Notes: generated from the sequence alone by a model not told the origin. DNA of 64,000 nucleotides from Pseudomonas neuropathica (GCF_015461835.1 NZ_JACOPX010000025.1:1-64000), one strand, 5' to 3'. Positions 24,179 to 33,459 are shown, numbered from the stretch's first letter. Translations and numbers: made by a program.

Positions 24179-24952
24179 ATGAAGGCAGTTATTTTGGCGG
24201 GTGGCCTCGGCACGCGCATCAGTGAAGAGTCGCACCTCAAGCCCAAGCCAATGATCGAGATCGGCGGCAAGCCAATTCTCTGGCACATCATGAAGCAGTA
24301 TTCCGCCCATGGAATTCACGACTTCGTGATCTGCCTCGGCTACAAGGGCTATGCGATCAAGGACTTCTTCGCCAACTACTTCCTGCACACCTCTGACGTC
24401 ACCTTCAACATGCGTGAAAACCGCATGGACGTGCACCAGAATTACAGCGAGCCGTGGAGCGTCACGCTCATCGACACCGGTGAGGAAACCATGACCGGTG
24501 GGCGTCTGCTGCGTGCCGGCCGTTACCTCAAGGATGAAGAGGCGTTCTGCTTCACCTACGGCGACGGCGTTTCCGATATCAACATTGCTCAACTCGTGGA
24601 TTTCCACAAAGCCCACGGCCGTCTGGCGACCGTCACTGCCGTGCAACCGCCGGGCCGCTACGGCGCGCTTGAGCGTCAGGGCGATCAAGTGCTGGGCTTC
24701 ACCGAAAAACCTCGCGGTGACGGTGGCTGGATCAACGGTGGCTTTTTCGTGCTCTCGCCGAAAGTGCTGCCGTACATCGCCGATGACGCCACCACCTGGG
24801 AAGCCGAGCCGCTGGCGCGTCTGGCCGCGGACGAACAGTTGAAAGCCTTCGAGCACGAAGGTTTCTGGCACCCGATGGACACCCTGCGCGACAAAAACCA
24901 TCTCGAAGCGTTGTGGCAGAGCGGGGAGGCCCCATGGAAGCAATGGGCCTGA
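24179..24952 (+). CDS. rfbF: Glucose-1-phosphate cytidylyltransferase (RfbF-type)
   Basis: A 257-residue nucleotidyltransferase that makes CDP-glucose from CTP and glucose 1-phosphate. The N-terminal AVILAGGLGTR binding loop, the KPKPMIEIGGKPILWHIM signature and YGDGVSD follow the RfbF family. A GGGGAG ribosome site precedes the ATG. It is the first gene of the sugar operon; the CDP-glucose dehydratase gene overlaps its end. Confidence 0.93.
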   Translation: MKAVILAGGLGTRISEESHLKPKPMIEIGGKPILWHIMKQYSAHGIHDFVICLGYKGYAIKDFFANYFLHTSDVTFNMRENRMDVHQNYSEPWSVTLIDTGEETMTGGRLLRAGRYLKDEEAFCFTYGDGVSDINIAQLVDFHKAHGRLATVTAVQPPGRYGALERQGDQVLGFTEKPRGDGGWINGGFFVLSPKVLPYIADDATTWEAEPLARLAADEQLKAFEHEGFWHPMDTLRDKNHLEALWQSGEAPWKQWA

Positions 24953-26016
24953 GTGCGGATTTCTGGCGCGGTAAACGCGTCCTCGTTACCGGGCATACCG
25001 GTTTCAAAGGCAGCTGGCTGACCCTGTGGCTGCAAAGCCTCGGCGCGCAAGTCAGCGGCTTTGCCCTGGATCCGTCGACCGAGCCGAGCCTGTTTGAACT
25101 GGCGCGGGTGCATGAGGGCATCAACGATCAGCGCGGTGATCTGCGGGACCTCGGTGCCTTGCTGGAAATCATCGCCGACACCGAGCCTGAGATCGTTCTG
25201 CACCTGGCTGCTCAGCCATTGGTGCGCGAAGGCTATCGCGATCCGCTCGGCACGTACTCCAGTAACGTCATGGGCACGCTGAACCTGCTCGAAGCGATTC
25301 GTCAGGTCGGTTGCGTGCGCGCCTGCGTACTGGTGACCACCGACAAGGTCTACGCCAACAAGGAATGGCTGTGGCCATACCGCGAAGACGAAGCCCTTGG
25401 TGGCCACGATCCTTACAGCAGCAGCAAGGCCTGCTGTGAATTGCTCGCACAGTCGTATGCCGCGTCGTTTTTCCCGGCGGACAAATACGCCGAGCACGGT
25501 CTGGCCCTGGCCACCGCGCGCGCTGGCAACGTCCTGGGCGGCGGCGATTTTGCCCCTGAGCGCCTGATTCCCGACGTGCTCAAAGCATGGAGCGCCGACG
25601 AACCGGTGACCCTGCGTTATCCGCAAGCCGTGCGCCCGTGGCAGCACGCGCTGGAGCCACTGGCCGGTTATCTGCAACTGGCCGCCGGTCTCTACGAACA
25701 AGGCCCGGAATACGCCGGGGCGTGGAACTTCGGCCCGGGTGAAGCGGACATGTGCAGTGTTGGCGAAGTGGTCGAATTGCTCGCCAGCCGCTGGCCGCAG
25801 GCGTGCGGTTTGCGCATCGAAAAAAGCGAACTGCACGAGGCCGGCCTGCTGCGTCTGGACAGCAGCCGCGCGCGGCAACTGCTGGGCTGGCAACCGCGCT
25901 GGACCTTGCAGGCCTGCCTGACCCAGACCCTCGACTGGCACTTGGCGTGGCAGAACGGCGATGACATGCGCAACGTCACTCTCGGCCAACTGAACCTGTA
26001 CCGAGGCGCGTTGTGA
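24934..26016 (+). CDS. rfbG: CDP-glucose 4,6-dehydratase (RfbG-type)
   Basis: A 360-residue short-chain dehydrogenase/reductase converting CDP-glucose to CDP-4-keto-6-deoxyglucose. The NAD-binding loop TGHTGFKG is at residues 19-26. The catalytic YSSSK of the YxxxK type and the VTTDKVYANKEW region are present. The ATG at 24934 has GGGGAGG just upstream and overlaps rfbF by 19 bp. No rfbH (3-deoxygenation) gene follows, so the product is not a 3,6-dideoxyhexose by the classical route. Confidence 0.93.
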   Translation: MEAMGLSADFWRGKRVLVTGHTGFKGSWLTLWLQSLGAQVSGFALDPSTEPSLFELARVHEGINDQRGDLRDLGALLEIIADTEPEIVLHLAAQPLVREGYRDPLGTYSSNVMGTLNLLEAIRQVGCVRACVLVTTDKVYANKEWLWPYREDEALGGHDPYSSSKACCELLAQSYAASFFPADKYAEHGLALATARAGNVLGGGDFAPERLIPDVLKAWSADEPVTLRYPQAVRPWQHALEPLAGYLQLAAGLYEQGPEYAGAWNFGPGEADMCSVGEVVELLASRWPQACGLRIEKSELHEAGLLRLDSSRARQLLGWQPRWTLQACLTQTLDWHLAWQNGDDMRNVTLGQLNLYRGAL

Positions 26017-26573
26017 GCGAATTCTCCCTGAAGGCATTGCCGCTGGCCGGACTGTTCAGCGTCCAGCACAAACGTTTCGAAGATCAGCGCGGACACTTTG
26101 CCCGGCTGTTCTGCGAAGGCAGCCTGAGTGCGTTCGGCAGTGAGTTCCATATCCGTCAGATCAACCATTCCTGCACCCGTGAGAAGGGCAGTGTGCGTGG
26201 TCTGCATTATCAGAATGCCAATGCCCCGGAAGCCAAACTGATCACTTGCCTGCGCGGTGAAGTGTGGGACGTGGCGGTGGATCTGCGTCCCGACTCGGAA
26301 ACCTTTTTGCACTGGCACGCCGAGCACCTCAAGGCCGGTGACGGTCGCAGCCTGTTGATTCCTGCTGGCTTCGCCCATGGTTTCCAGACCCTCACCGAAG
26401 ACGCCGAACTGCTTTATCTGCACAGCGCCGATTATGCGCCGGAGCACGAGGGCGGGCTGTCGGTGAATGATCCACGGCTGGCGATTGCCTGGCCGTTGCC
26501 TGTCAATAATTTGTCAGCGCGTGATTCCAGCCATCCCGCGCTCGATCAACACTTTGCTGGAGTGCGTCTATGA
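26013..26573 (+). CDS. dTDP-4-dehydrorhamnose 3,5-epimerase-like sugar isomerase
   Basis: A 186-residue cupin of the RmlC/RfbC family. The catalytic histidine stretch SVRGLHYQ and the AHGFQTL motif near residue 123 are present. GTG overlaps the rfbG stop by 4 bp. With rfbF and rfbG on one side and a C-methyltransferase on the other, it probably epimerises a CDP-4-keto-6-deoxy sugar at C3 and/or C5 rather than a dTDP sugar. The nucleotide specificity is inferred from context. Confidence 0.85.
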   Translation: MSEFSLKALPLAGLFSVQHKRFEDQRGHFARLFCEGSLSAFGSEFHIRQINHSCTREKGSVRGLHYQNANAPEAKLITCLRGEVWDVAVDLRPDSETFLHWHAEHLKAGDGRSLLIPAGFAHGFQTLTEDAELLYLHSADYAPEHEGGLSVNDPRLAIAWPLPVNNLSARDSSHPALDQHFAGVRL

Positions 26574-27796
26574 ACTGCCGTGGGTGCGCCGCACCGCTGA
26601 GCCTGCCGCTGATCGACCTCGGCACCTCGCCACCGTCCAACGCCTACGTCCACGCTGATCGCCTGGAGCAGGCCGAGCAATGGGTGCCGCTGAAAGTCGC
26701 AGTGTGTCAGCAATGCTGGCTGGTGCAGACCGAGGATTACACCCGCGCTGATAGCCTGTTCGACGCCGAGTACGCCTATTTCAGTTCGTTCTCCAGCACC
26801 TGGCTGGCCCATGCCGAGCGCTATGTCGCCGAGATGGTTGAGCGTTTCGGCCTGACCGCCGACAGCCGTGTGGTTGAAGTCGCCGCCAACGACGGTTACC
26901 TGCTGCAATACGTCGCCGCTCGCGGCATTGCCTGCCTGGGCGTTGAACCGACGCGCAGCACTGCACAAGCGGCACGCGAAAAAGGCCTGGAGATCCGTGA
27001 GCTGTTCTTCGGTCGCGACACTGCCATGCAGCTGAAAAGCGAGGGTTGGGGCGCTGACCTGATGGCGGCCAACAACGTGCTCGCTCATGTGCCGGACATC
27101 AACGATTTCCTCGGTGGCTTCGCGACGCTGCTCAAGCCGACCGGCGTCGCCACCTTCGAATTCCCGCAACTGCTGACGCTGATGGCTGGCGCGCAGTTCG
27201 ACACGCTGTATCACGAACACTATTCCTACCTGTCGCTGACCGCCGTGCAGTCCCTGTGCGAGCGCAATGGTCTGGAAGTCTTCGACGTCAGCCAACTGAG
27301 CACCCATGGCGGATCGCTGCGGGTGTTCGTCCAGCGCAAGGACGGTGAACGCCGCGCGGTTCAATCAGCGGTGCAACAACAGTTGCAGGCCGAGCTGGAG
27401 GCCGGGGTAAAAACCGCCGAGTACTACGCCAGCCTCGCGCCCGCCGCAGAACGCATCAAGCATGACTTGCTGCGCTTTCTGTTGCAGGCCAAGGCCGACG
27501 GCAAGCGGGTAGTCGGTTATGGCGCGGCGGCCAAGGGCAACACCTTGCTCAACTACGCCGGGGTCAAAGCGGACCTGCTCGCCTGGGTGGCTGATGCCAA
27601 CCCGCACAAGCAGGGTAAATTCCTGCCGGGCAGTCGCATTCCGATTGTCGCGCCGGCGCAGATCGCTATCGAGCAACCGGATTACGTGCTGGTGCTGCCG
27701 TGGAACCTGCTGCAAGAAGTCAGTCAGCAACTGGCGCAAGTGCGTCAGTGGGACGGCCGCTTTGTGATCGCCGTGCCCGAGTTGAAAGTGCTGTGA
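26570..27796 (+). CDS. Sugar C-methyltransferase (NovU/TylC3-like)
   Basis: A 408-residue SAM-dependent methyltransferase. An N-terminal zinc-type motif lies at residues 1-55 (CRGC and CQQC pairs). The SAM-binding region is VVEVAANDGYLLQY near residue 100. A C-terminal Methyltransf_14-type domain carries GYGAAAKGNTLLN. This architecture is typical of C-methyltransferases acting on nucleotide 4-keto-6-deoxy sugars to make branched sugars. It overlaps its upstream gene by 4 bp (TATGA). A branched CDP-sugar product is therefore likely. Confidence 0.87.
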   Translation: MNCRGCAAPLSLPLIDLGTSPPSNAYVHADRLEQAEQWVPLKVAVCQQCWLVQTEDYTRADSLFDAEYAYFSSFSSTWLAHAERYVAEMVERFGLTADSRVVEVAANDGYLLQYVAARGIACLGVEPTRSTAQAAREKGLEIRELFFGRDTAMQLKSEGWGADLMAANNVLAHVPDINDFLGGFATLLKPTGVATFEFPQLLTLMAGAQFDTLYHEHYSYLSLTAVQSLCERNGLEVFDVSQLSTHGGSLRVFVQRKDGERRAVQSAVQQQLQAELEAGVKTAEYYASLAPAAERIKHDLLRFLLQAKADGKRVVGYGAAAKGNTLLNYAGVKADLLAWVADANPHKQGKFLPGSRIPIVAPAQIAIEQPDYVLVLPWNLLQEVSQQLAQVRQWDGRFVIAVPELKVL

Positions 27797-28644
27797 AGGT
27801 CCTTGTTACCGGCGCTACCGGTTTTGTCGGCCGCCATCTGGTTGCGGCGTTGCTGGCCCGTGGCTGTGACGTCCGGGCGGTGGCGCGCAACGCAGAAACC
27901 GCGCAAGGCATGCCGTGGATCAACGACGTCGAGTTTGTGCGCGCGGATATTCACGCCGCCGATCTCGATGTCGCTGCGTTGACCGCTGGTATCGATGCAC
28001 TGGCGCATCTGGCCTGGCCGGGTTTGCCGAACTATCGGGCGCTGTTTCATTTCGAGCACAACCTGATGGCCGATTACCGCTTTATCAAAAGCGCGGTCGA
28101 GGCGGGCGTGCAGCAGGTGCTGGTCACCGGCACCTGTTTCGAATACGGCATGCAAAGCGGTCCGCTCAGCGAAAGCTCCGCGCCACAGCCGAGCAACCCT
28201 TACGGTCTGGCCAAGCATACGCTGCACCTGTTTTTGCAAAACCTGCAGCAGGAACTGCCGTTCACATTGCAGTGGGCGCGCTTGTTCTATCTGCATGGCG
28301 AAGGGCAGAACCCCAACAGCCTGTTGGCGGCTCTGGACCGGGCGATCGATACCGGTGAGCCGTCGTTCAACATGTCGGCCGGTGAGCAACTGCGTGATTT
28401 TCTGCCGATTGAAAACGCTGCCGGTTACCTCGCCGCGATCCTGCAACGACACGACTTCGACGGCGTGATCAATTGCGCCAGCGGCCAACCGGTGTCGGTG
28501 CGTTCATTGGTTGAACAGCGCCTGCGCGAACGTGGCGCGACACTGAATCTGAACCTCGGCCACTACCCATATCCGACCCACGAGCCCTTGGCGTTCTGGG
28601 CGGTGACCGAGCGCTTGCAACAGTTATTGGGAGAGCCGCAATGA
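27793..28644 (+). CDS. NAD(P)-dependent nucleotide-sugar epimerase/reductase
   Basis: A 284-residue short-chain dehydrogenase/reductase. The cofactor loop VTGATGFVGRH is at residues 5-15, and NPYGLAKHTL supplies the YxxxK pair near residue 135. The GTG at 27793 overlaps the preceding stop by 4 bp. In this pathway position a C4-keto reductase finishing the CDP-deoxysugar is the simplest role; C4 epimerisation is possible. Confidence 0.8.
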   Translation: MKVLVTGATGFVGRHLVAALLARGCDVRAVARNAETAQGMPWINDVEFVRADIHAADLDVAALTAGIDALAHLAWPGLPNYRALFHFEHNLMADYRFIKSAVEAGVQQVLVTGTCFEYGMQSGPLSESSAPQPSNPYGLAKHTLHLFLQNLQQELPFTLQWARLFYLHGEGQNPNSLLAALDRAIDTGEPSFNMSAGEQLRDFLPIENAAGYLAAILQRHDFDGVINCASGQPVSVRSLVEQRLRERGATLNLNLGHYPYPTHEPLAFWAVTERLQQLLGEPQ

Positions 28645-29711
28645 GGCACGAGTTGTACCGGGTCACCGACCTGCCGGTGCTGCAGAATCGCACCTTTGCC
28701 GATCCCGCGTCGGCGCAGGCCTCGGCCAGTGCCGACATGCTGTTGGTGCAGGACGAGCGCAGCGGTCTGATTTTCAACGCGGCGTTCGACGCCGACAAGC
28801 TCAGCTACGACGCCGATTACCAGAACGAGCAGGCGCATTCCGGCCAGTTCCAGAAGCACTTGAGTGACGTCGAAGGCATCATCGCCAAGCACTTCAAGGG
28901 CCAGGAGTTGATCGAAGTCGGCTGTGGCAAAGGCTATTTCCTTGAGCTGCTCAAGGGCCTCGGTTATTCGATCACCGGCATCGACCCGGCGTACGAAGGC
29001 GAAAACGCCGACGTGATCAAGGCACCTTTCACTCGGGGCCTGGGTCTGGCAGCGGACGCCATCGTCCTGCGCCATGTGCTGGAGCACATTCAGGATCCGG
29101 TCAGTTTCCTCGCTGAAATGGCCAACGCCAATCAGGGCGGACAGATCTACATCGAAGTGCCGTGCTTTGACTGGATCCTCGAGCACAAAGCCTGGTTCGA
29201 TCTGTTCTACGAACACGTCAATTATTTCCGTCTCGATGACCTGCGCCGGATGTTCGGCACCGTGCACGAGGCCGGTCACCTGTTCGGTGGCCAATACCTG
29301 TACATCGTCGCCGACCTGTCGACCTTGCGCCTGACTCCGGACCAACCGGTGCCGCGCCTGAGCCTGCCTGACGGTTTCACCGCCAGCCTCGATCGCGCCG
29401 TGCAGATCATTCAGTCCGCCCCCGAGCAGGGTTCGGCGATCTGGGGCGCTTCGTCCAAAGGCGTGATCTATTCGCTGTTCCTGCAACGTGCCGGTGTGGC
29501 GGTGGATCGTGTGGTGGATATCAACCCGGCCAAGCAGGGGCGTTATCTGCCGTTGAGCGGCGCGCGGGTGTCCTCGCCGCAAGAGGCCATGGACGCGCTG
29601 CCCGAGGGCGCCAACCTGTTTGTGATGAATTCCAATTACCTCGAAGAGATCAAGCGGATGACCGGTGGACGCTACGTCTATCACGCCGTCGACAGCGCTT
29701 CGTTTCAGTGA
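28641..29711 (+). CDS. SAM-dependent methyltransferase with C-terminal Methyltransf_14-like domain
   Basis: A 356-residue protein. The SAM loop is LIEVGCGKGYFLELL near residue 92, followed by VLRHVLEHIQDPVSF. The C-terminal part (IWGASSKGVIYSL, INPAKQGRYLP) resembles the equivalent domain of the C-methyltransferase two genes upstream, so the two are likely related. The zinc-type N-terminus is missing here. It may methylate the same sugar at another position, or act after transfer. It overlaps both neighbours by 4 bp. Confidence 0.8.
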   Translation: MRHELYRVTDLPVLQNRTFADPASAQASASADMLLVQDERSGLIFNAAFDADKLSYDADYQNEQAHSGQFQKHLSDVEGIIAKHFKGQELIEVGCGKGYFLELLKGLGYSITGIDPAYEGENADVIKAPFTRGLGLAADAIVLRHVLEHIQDPVSFLAEMANANQGGQIYIEVPCFDWILEHKAWFDLFYEHVNYFRLDDLRRMFGTVHEAGHLFGGQYLYIVADLSTLRLTPDQPVPRLSLPDGFTASLDRAVQIIQSAPEQGSAIWGASSKGVIYSLFLQRAGVAVDRVVDINPAKQGRYLPLSGARVSSPQEAMDALPEGANLFVMNSNYLEEIKRMTGGRYVYHAVDSASFQ

Positions 29712-30466
29712 CCCTTGAGATTATTAAAATGACCGACAACAGCATCAACCAAGCCTTCGAAGCCGAGTGCCGGGAACAGATTGCCCAGCAGGGTGATGAC
29801 CAGAAACTGACCGGCCTGGCCCGCGATTTCTTCAACGAATCGGCCAAGCACAAATACAGCTACCACTTCTCGTGGATGGGCCGTCCGATCATCCAGTTGC
29901 CACAAGACATGATGGCCATGCAGGAGATCATCTGGCAGGTCAAACCGGATCTGGTCATCGAGTGCGGCATCGCCCACGGCGGTTCGATTATCTACTACGC
30001 CTCGTTGCTGGAGTTGCAGGGCCACGGCGAAGTGCTGGGCATCGACCTCGACATTCGCCCGCACAACCGCGAAGCGATCGAAAGCCACCCGATGGCCAAG
30101 CGCATCAAGATGATCGAAGGCTCGAGCATCGACGCCGGCATTGCTGCCCAGGTGCAGGCGGCGGCCAAAGGCAAGAAAGTCATTCTGGTTCTGGACTCCA
30201 ACCACACCCACGATCACGTACTGGAAGAGCTGCGTCTGTACGCACCGCTGGTGTCGGTCGACAGCTACTGCGTGGTCATGGACACCGTGGTTGAAGACAT
30301 GCCGGCCGATTTCTTCCCGGATCGTCCGTGGGGCCCGGGCGACAACCCGAAAACCGCCGTGTGGAAATACCTGGAAGAGAACCAGGATTTCGAGATCGAC
30401 CAGCAGTTGCAGAACAAGCTGTTGATCACCGTGGCGCCGGACGGCTATCTGCGTCGCGTCCGTTAA
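29708..30466 (+). CDS. CmcI-family (cephalosporin hydroxylase / rhamnosyl O-methyltransferase) protein
   Basis: A 252-residue protein of the CmcI family, most of whose studied members are SAM-dependent O-methyltransferases. Visible features are VIECGIAHGGSIIYYAS (SAM-binding type), LGIDLDIRPHNR, and VILVLDSNHTHDHV with metal-binding-type Asp and His. A GTG at 29708 overlaps the upstream stop by 4 bp; an ATG at 29729 is an alternative start. Sugar O-methylation of the flagellin glycan is the best guess from context. Confidence 0.8.
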   Translation: MTLEIIKMTDNSINQAFEAECREQIAQQGDDQKLTGLARDFFNESAKHKYSYHFSWMGRPIIQLPQDMMAMQEIIWQVKPDLVIECGIAHGGSIIYYASLLELQGHGEVLGIDLDIRPHNREAIESHPMAKRIKMIEGSSIDAGIAAQVQAAAKGKKVILVLDSNHTHDHVLEELRLYAPLVSVDSYCVVMDTVVEDMPADFFPDRPWGPGDNPKTAVWKYLEENQDFEIDQQLQNKLLITVAPDGYLRRVR

Positions 30467-30520
30467 TTCGCAACATCACCAAGCGTTGTTTCGGCGAGTC
30501 GCCGGTTGTGGAGAGAAGTT

Positions 30521-33436
30521 ATGCAAGGCAAGTACAGTTCTGAACTGGCGCTACCGCTCGAAGAGCTATTGACCGTCGTCCTGATTACTCACAATCGACC
30601 GGCGTTTTTGCGCCGGGCGGTGAAGTATTACAGCAGCTTGCCCTGCAGAATCATGGTGCTCGATTCGACACTCGAACGACCTGAAGGCGACTTTGACGCC
30701 GTCGATTACCACCATGTGCCGCAGTTCGCGTACTGGGGCATGCAGGCCAAACTGGCGTATGGCGTGGAGAAACTGACCACGCCATACATGGTGCTGGCGG
30801 CCGACGACGATTTCATCCTGCATGATTCGCTGGCAGAGTCCGTCGGTTTCCTGCATGCCAACCCTGATTACGGGATGTGCCACGGCTATTGCCTGATGTA
30901 CCTGTCATTGGCCCATGGCGTGAACTACTACCGCCGCGACAAGAAAGTCCAGGAAGACTATGCGTCCGAGCGGGCGCAAGAGCGCGTCCTCGATTACATG
31001 AACCAGTACATCCCGCCGTTCTACGCGGTGACCCGTACTGATCTGATGAAAAACTGGCACTCGGCGTTGCCGCCGGGGACCAATTTCCAGTGGCAGGAAA
31101 TCGGCCACGTCTACTACCTGCTGGCCAGTGCCAAGGCCCGCATCCTGCCGATTCCGTACGTGGTGCGCGAGATCAATTACGGTGTCTCCGAGCACAATAC
31201 CGATGTGTATCACTCGCTGACCTACGTCGACGCCAAATCGGTCGCCGAACGAGAGGCGTTTGCCGAGTTTCTCGTCTCGCTGCCTACCGCTATCGAAGGG
31301 TTGGATGCCGGGCAGGCCAAGGCCTTTGCCCTGGAGAGTTTCGAGGCAATGGCCGACAGCCTGAAGTCCGGGCGGGCGCTGACTGCCGAGCTGATTTTCG
31401 AATCGACCTGGAACCAGGAACTGAAGGCGCCGGATCGGCGTTTTGGCCCGCTGCAGTACGTTGAAATGCCGTTCTACAACCAGGCATTCTTTGAGCGTCT
31501 GGAGCAGTTCGAATTCATGTTGCACACCCTGCCGGCCGGTCGCATGCAACTGGAAGGGCTGGAAGGCGTGTGGGCCCGTCAAGCGCACCTGTTGCAGGCG
31601 CGCAATAACGACACGGCGGAAAGTGTGGTTGACCGGTTATGGCAGGCCCATGATCTGAGTGCGTTCAACCTGACCGTGGTCAAACGTCTGGCGACCCAAC
31701 TGGACATCGTCGGGGACGAAAGCGCTGCGCAAGCCATGCGCGAGTGGATCGCCCGTCTCGAAGCGCTACTGGTCGAAGATCATCAGCCAGTCTTCGGCAA
31801 AATGAAGTCCGGTCGCCTGTTGCAGTGGCTGGCGGCTCGCGCGCCGGCGATCGAACAACTTGAGTCGATAGGCCAACATCTGGCGACTGAAGGCGGTGGC
31901 CCGCAATTCGGCATTTTCCTGCTCGATCTGGACAACGACATCGACAAGTTGCAGGTGTCGCTCGACAGCCTGCTGGAAGGTCACTGCAAAGCGTTCAGGA
32001 TTGTCGTGTTCACCACCGGCGAAGCACCGGCGGCGACGACGGCACAAAACACCCTGCACTTTGTTCGTGTCACCCAAAGCAACTTTGTCGACAAGCTCAA
32101 CCAGAGCGCTCAGCAGTCGCCAAGCGATTGGTTGCTGCTGGGTGAGGCGGGTGACCAGTTCACCGCCAGCGGCCTGTTGCGCGCCAGTCTGGAACTGATG
32201 TCGGCCGAAGGTGTGCGTGCGGTGGCCACCGATGAAATCCAGCGCAAGGACAATGGCGCGCTGGTTGACGTGTTCCGTCCGGGTTTCAACCTGGATCTGC
32301 TGCAAAGCGTGCCGGCACTGATGGCGCGCCATTGGTTGATCCGCCGCGAAGTGTTGCTTGAAGCCGGCGGATATCAGGCTGACTTCAGCAAAGCGCTGGA
32401 ATTCGACCTGCTGTTGCGCATCATCGAGCAGGGTGGCCTCGACGGTCTGGCGCATCTCGACGAGCCGTTGCTGATCACTCAGGCGGCAGAGCTTGAAGAA
32501 AACGCCCACGAACGTCAGGCATTGCTGCGTCATCTGGGCAATCGCGGCTACAAGGCCAAGGTTACGTCGACGGCGCCGGGCACCTGGCAAATCGATTACC
32601 GCCACACCGAGCAGCCACTGGTATCGATCATTGTGCCGGTCATCGATGATCTGCCAGTGCTGCGCCGCTGCCTGGAAGGCGTGTTGCTCAGAACCCGTTA
32701 CAGTCGTTATGAAGTGTTGCTGGCGGCAAACGCCAATCAGTCGGCAGCGGTCAACGACTGGCTGGGCACGCTGCGCCACGCCAAAGTCAATGTGTTGCGA
32801 GCCGATCAGCCGCTGAGCGAAGTCGCGCTGTACAACGCCGCCAGCGAGCAGGCTCAAGGTGAGTATCTGGTGCTGTTGGCCGCAGACAGTGAAGTCGTCA
32901 ACCCGAACTGGATCGATTCGCTGCTCAACCACGCCCAGCGTCCGGAAGTGGGCATCGTCGGTGCGAAATTGGTCGACCGTGACGGCAAGGTGGCCCAGGC
33001 CGGCTTGATTCTTGGTCTGAACGACGGCGTGGGTTCGGCCTTCATCGGCGAAAGTCACGCAGCAGACGGCTACATGCATCGCTTGGCCGTCGAGCAGAAT
33101 TACTCGGCCGTGTCGAAGGTCTGCCTGATGGTGCGCAAAGAGCTGTTCAACGCGCTTGGCGGGCTGGATGAAGTGACGTTCGTCGAGGGTTATGCCGATG
33201 TCGATCTGTGCCTCAAGGCGAGTCAGGCCGGCTACCTCACCGTGTGGACGCCGTTGGTGCAGGTGCTGCATACCGGCGAGCTGCCGCAGGCGCCAGAAGC
33301 GCTGGCGGCACTGCGTGAAAAATGGAGCGCCGTCTTCGCGCAGGATCCGGCTTACAACGCCAACCTGGCGCTGAGCGGCAAAGGTTTCACCCTGGGTGAA
33401 AATGCCTCGATCAACTGGGCACAGTTGCTCGCTTAA
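30521..33436 (+). CDS. Large two-part glycosyltransferase (TIGR00180-like N-terminus plus GT2 module)
   Basis: A 971-residue protein. The N-terminal third (LLTVVLITHNRP, then LAADDDF near residue 92) resembles the TIGR00180 glycosyltransferase family. The C-terminal half (about 450-971) contains a degenerate GT2-like segment and a GT2 domain (PLVSIIVPVID). It aligns with residues 330-850 of the 1197-residue protein at 19936, for example LLNHAQRPEVG(I/V)VGAKL and the DPAYN(A/V)NL end. The ATG at 30521 has GGAGAGAAG upstream. It probably extends the flagellin glycan with the CDP-derived sugar, since it ends that gene group. Confidence 0.82.
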   Translation: MQGKYSSELALPLEELLTVVLITHNRPAFLRRAVKYYSSLPCRIMVLDSTLERPEGDFDAVDYHHVPQFAYWGMQAKLAYGVEKLTTPYMVLAADDDFILHDSLAESVGFLHANPDYGMCHGYCLMYLSLAHGVNYYRRDKKVQEDYASERAQERVLDYMNQYIPPFYAVTRTDLMKNWHSALPPGTNFQWQEIGHVYYLLASAKARILPIPYVVREINYGVSEHNTDVYHSLTYVDAKSVAEREAFAEFLVSLPTAIEGLDAGQAKAFALESFEAMADSLKSGRALTAELIFESTWNQELKAPDRRFGPLQYVEMPFYNQAFFERLEQFEFMLHTLPAGRMQLEGLEGVWARQAHLLQARNNDTAESVVDRLWQAHDLSAFNLTVVKRLATQLDIVGDESAAQAMREWIARLEALLVEDHQPVFGKMKSGRLLQWLAARAPAIEQLESIGQHLATEGGGPQFGIFLLDLDNDIDKLQVSLDSLLEGHCKAFRIVVFTTGEAPAATTAQNTLHFVRVTQSNFVDKLNQSAQQSPSDWLLLGEAGDQFTASGLLRASLELMSAEGVRAVATDEIQRKDNGALVDVFRPGFNLDLLQSVPALMARHWLIRREVLLEAGGYQADFSKALEFDLLLRIIEQGGLDGLAHLDEPLLITQAAELEENAHERQALLRHLGNRGYKAKVTSTAPGTWQIDYRHTEQPLVSIIVPVIDDLPVLRRCLEGVLLRTRYSRYEVLLAANANQSAAVNDWLGTLRHAKVNVLRADQPLSEVALYNAASEQAQGEYLVLLAADSEVVNPNWIDSLLNHAQRPEVGIVGAKLVDRDGKVAQAGLILGLNDGVGSAFIGESHAADGYMHRLAVEQNYSAVSKVCLMVRKELFNALGGLDEVTFVEGYADVDLCLKASQAGYLTVWTPLVQVLHTGELPQAPEALAALREKWSAVFAQDPAYNANLALSGKGFTLGENASINWAQLLA

Positions 33437-33459
33437 GCGCGCCGGACAGGAATCAGCAT

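Noticed and set aside
29708..30466. Beta-lactam (cephamycin) biosynthesis gene
   Set aside because: The name comes from the CmcI family only. No beta-lactam genes are nearby and the context is sugar modification.
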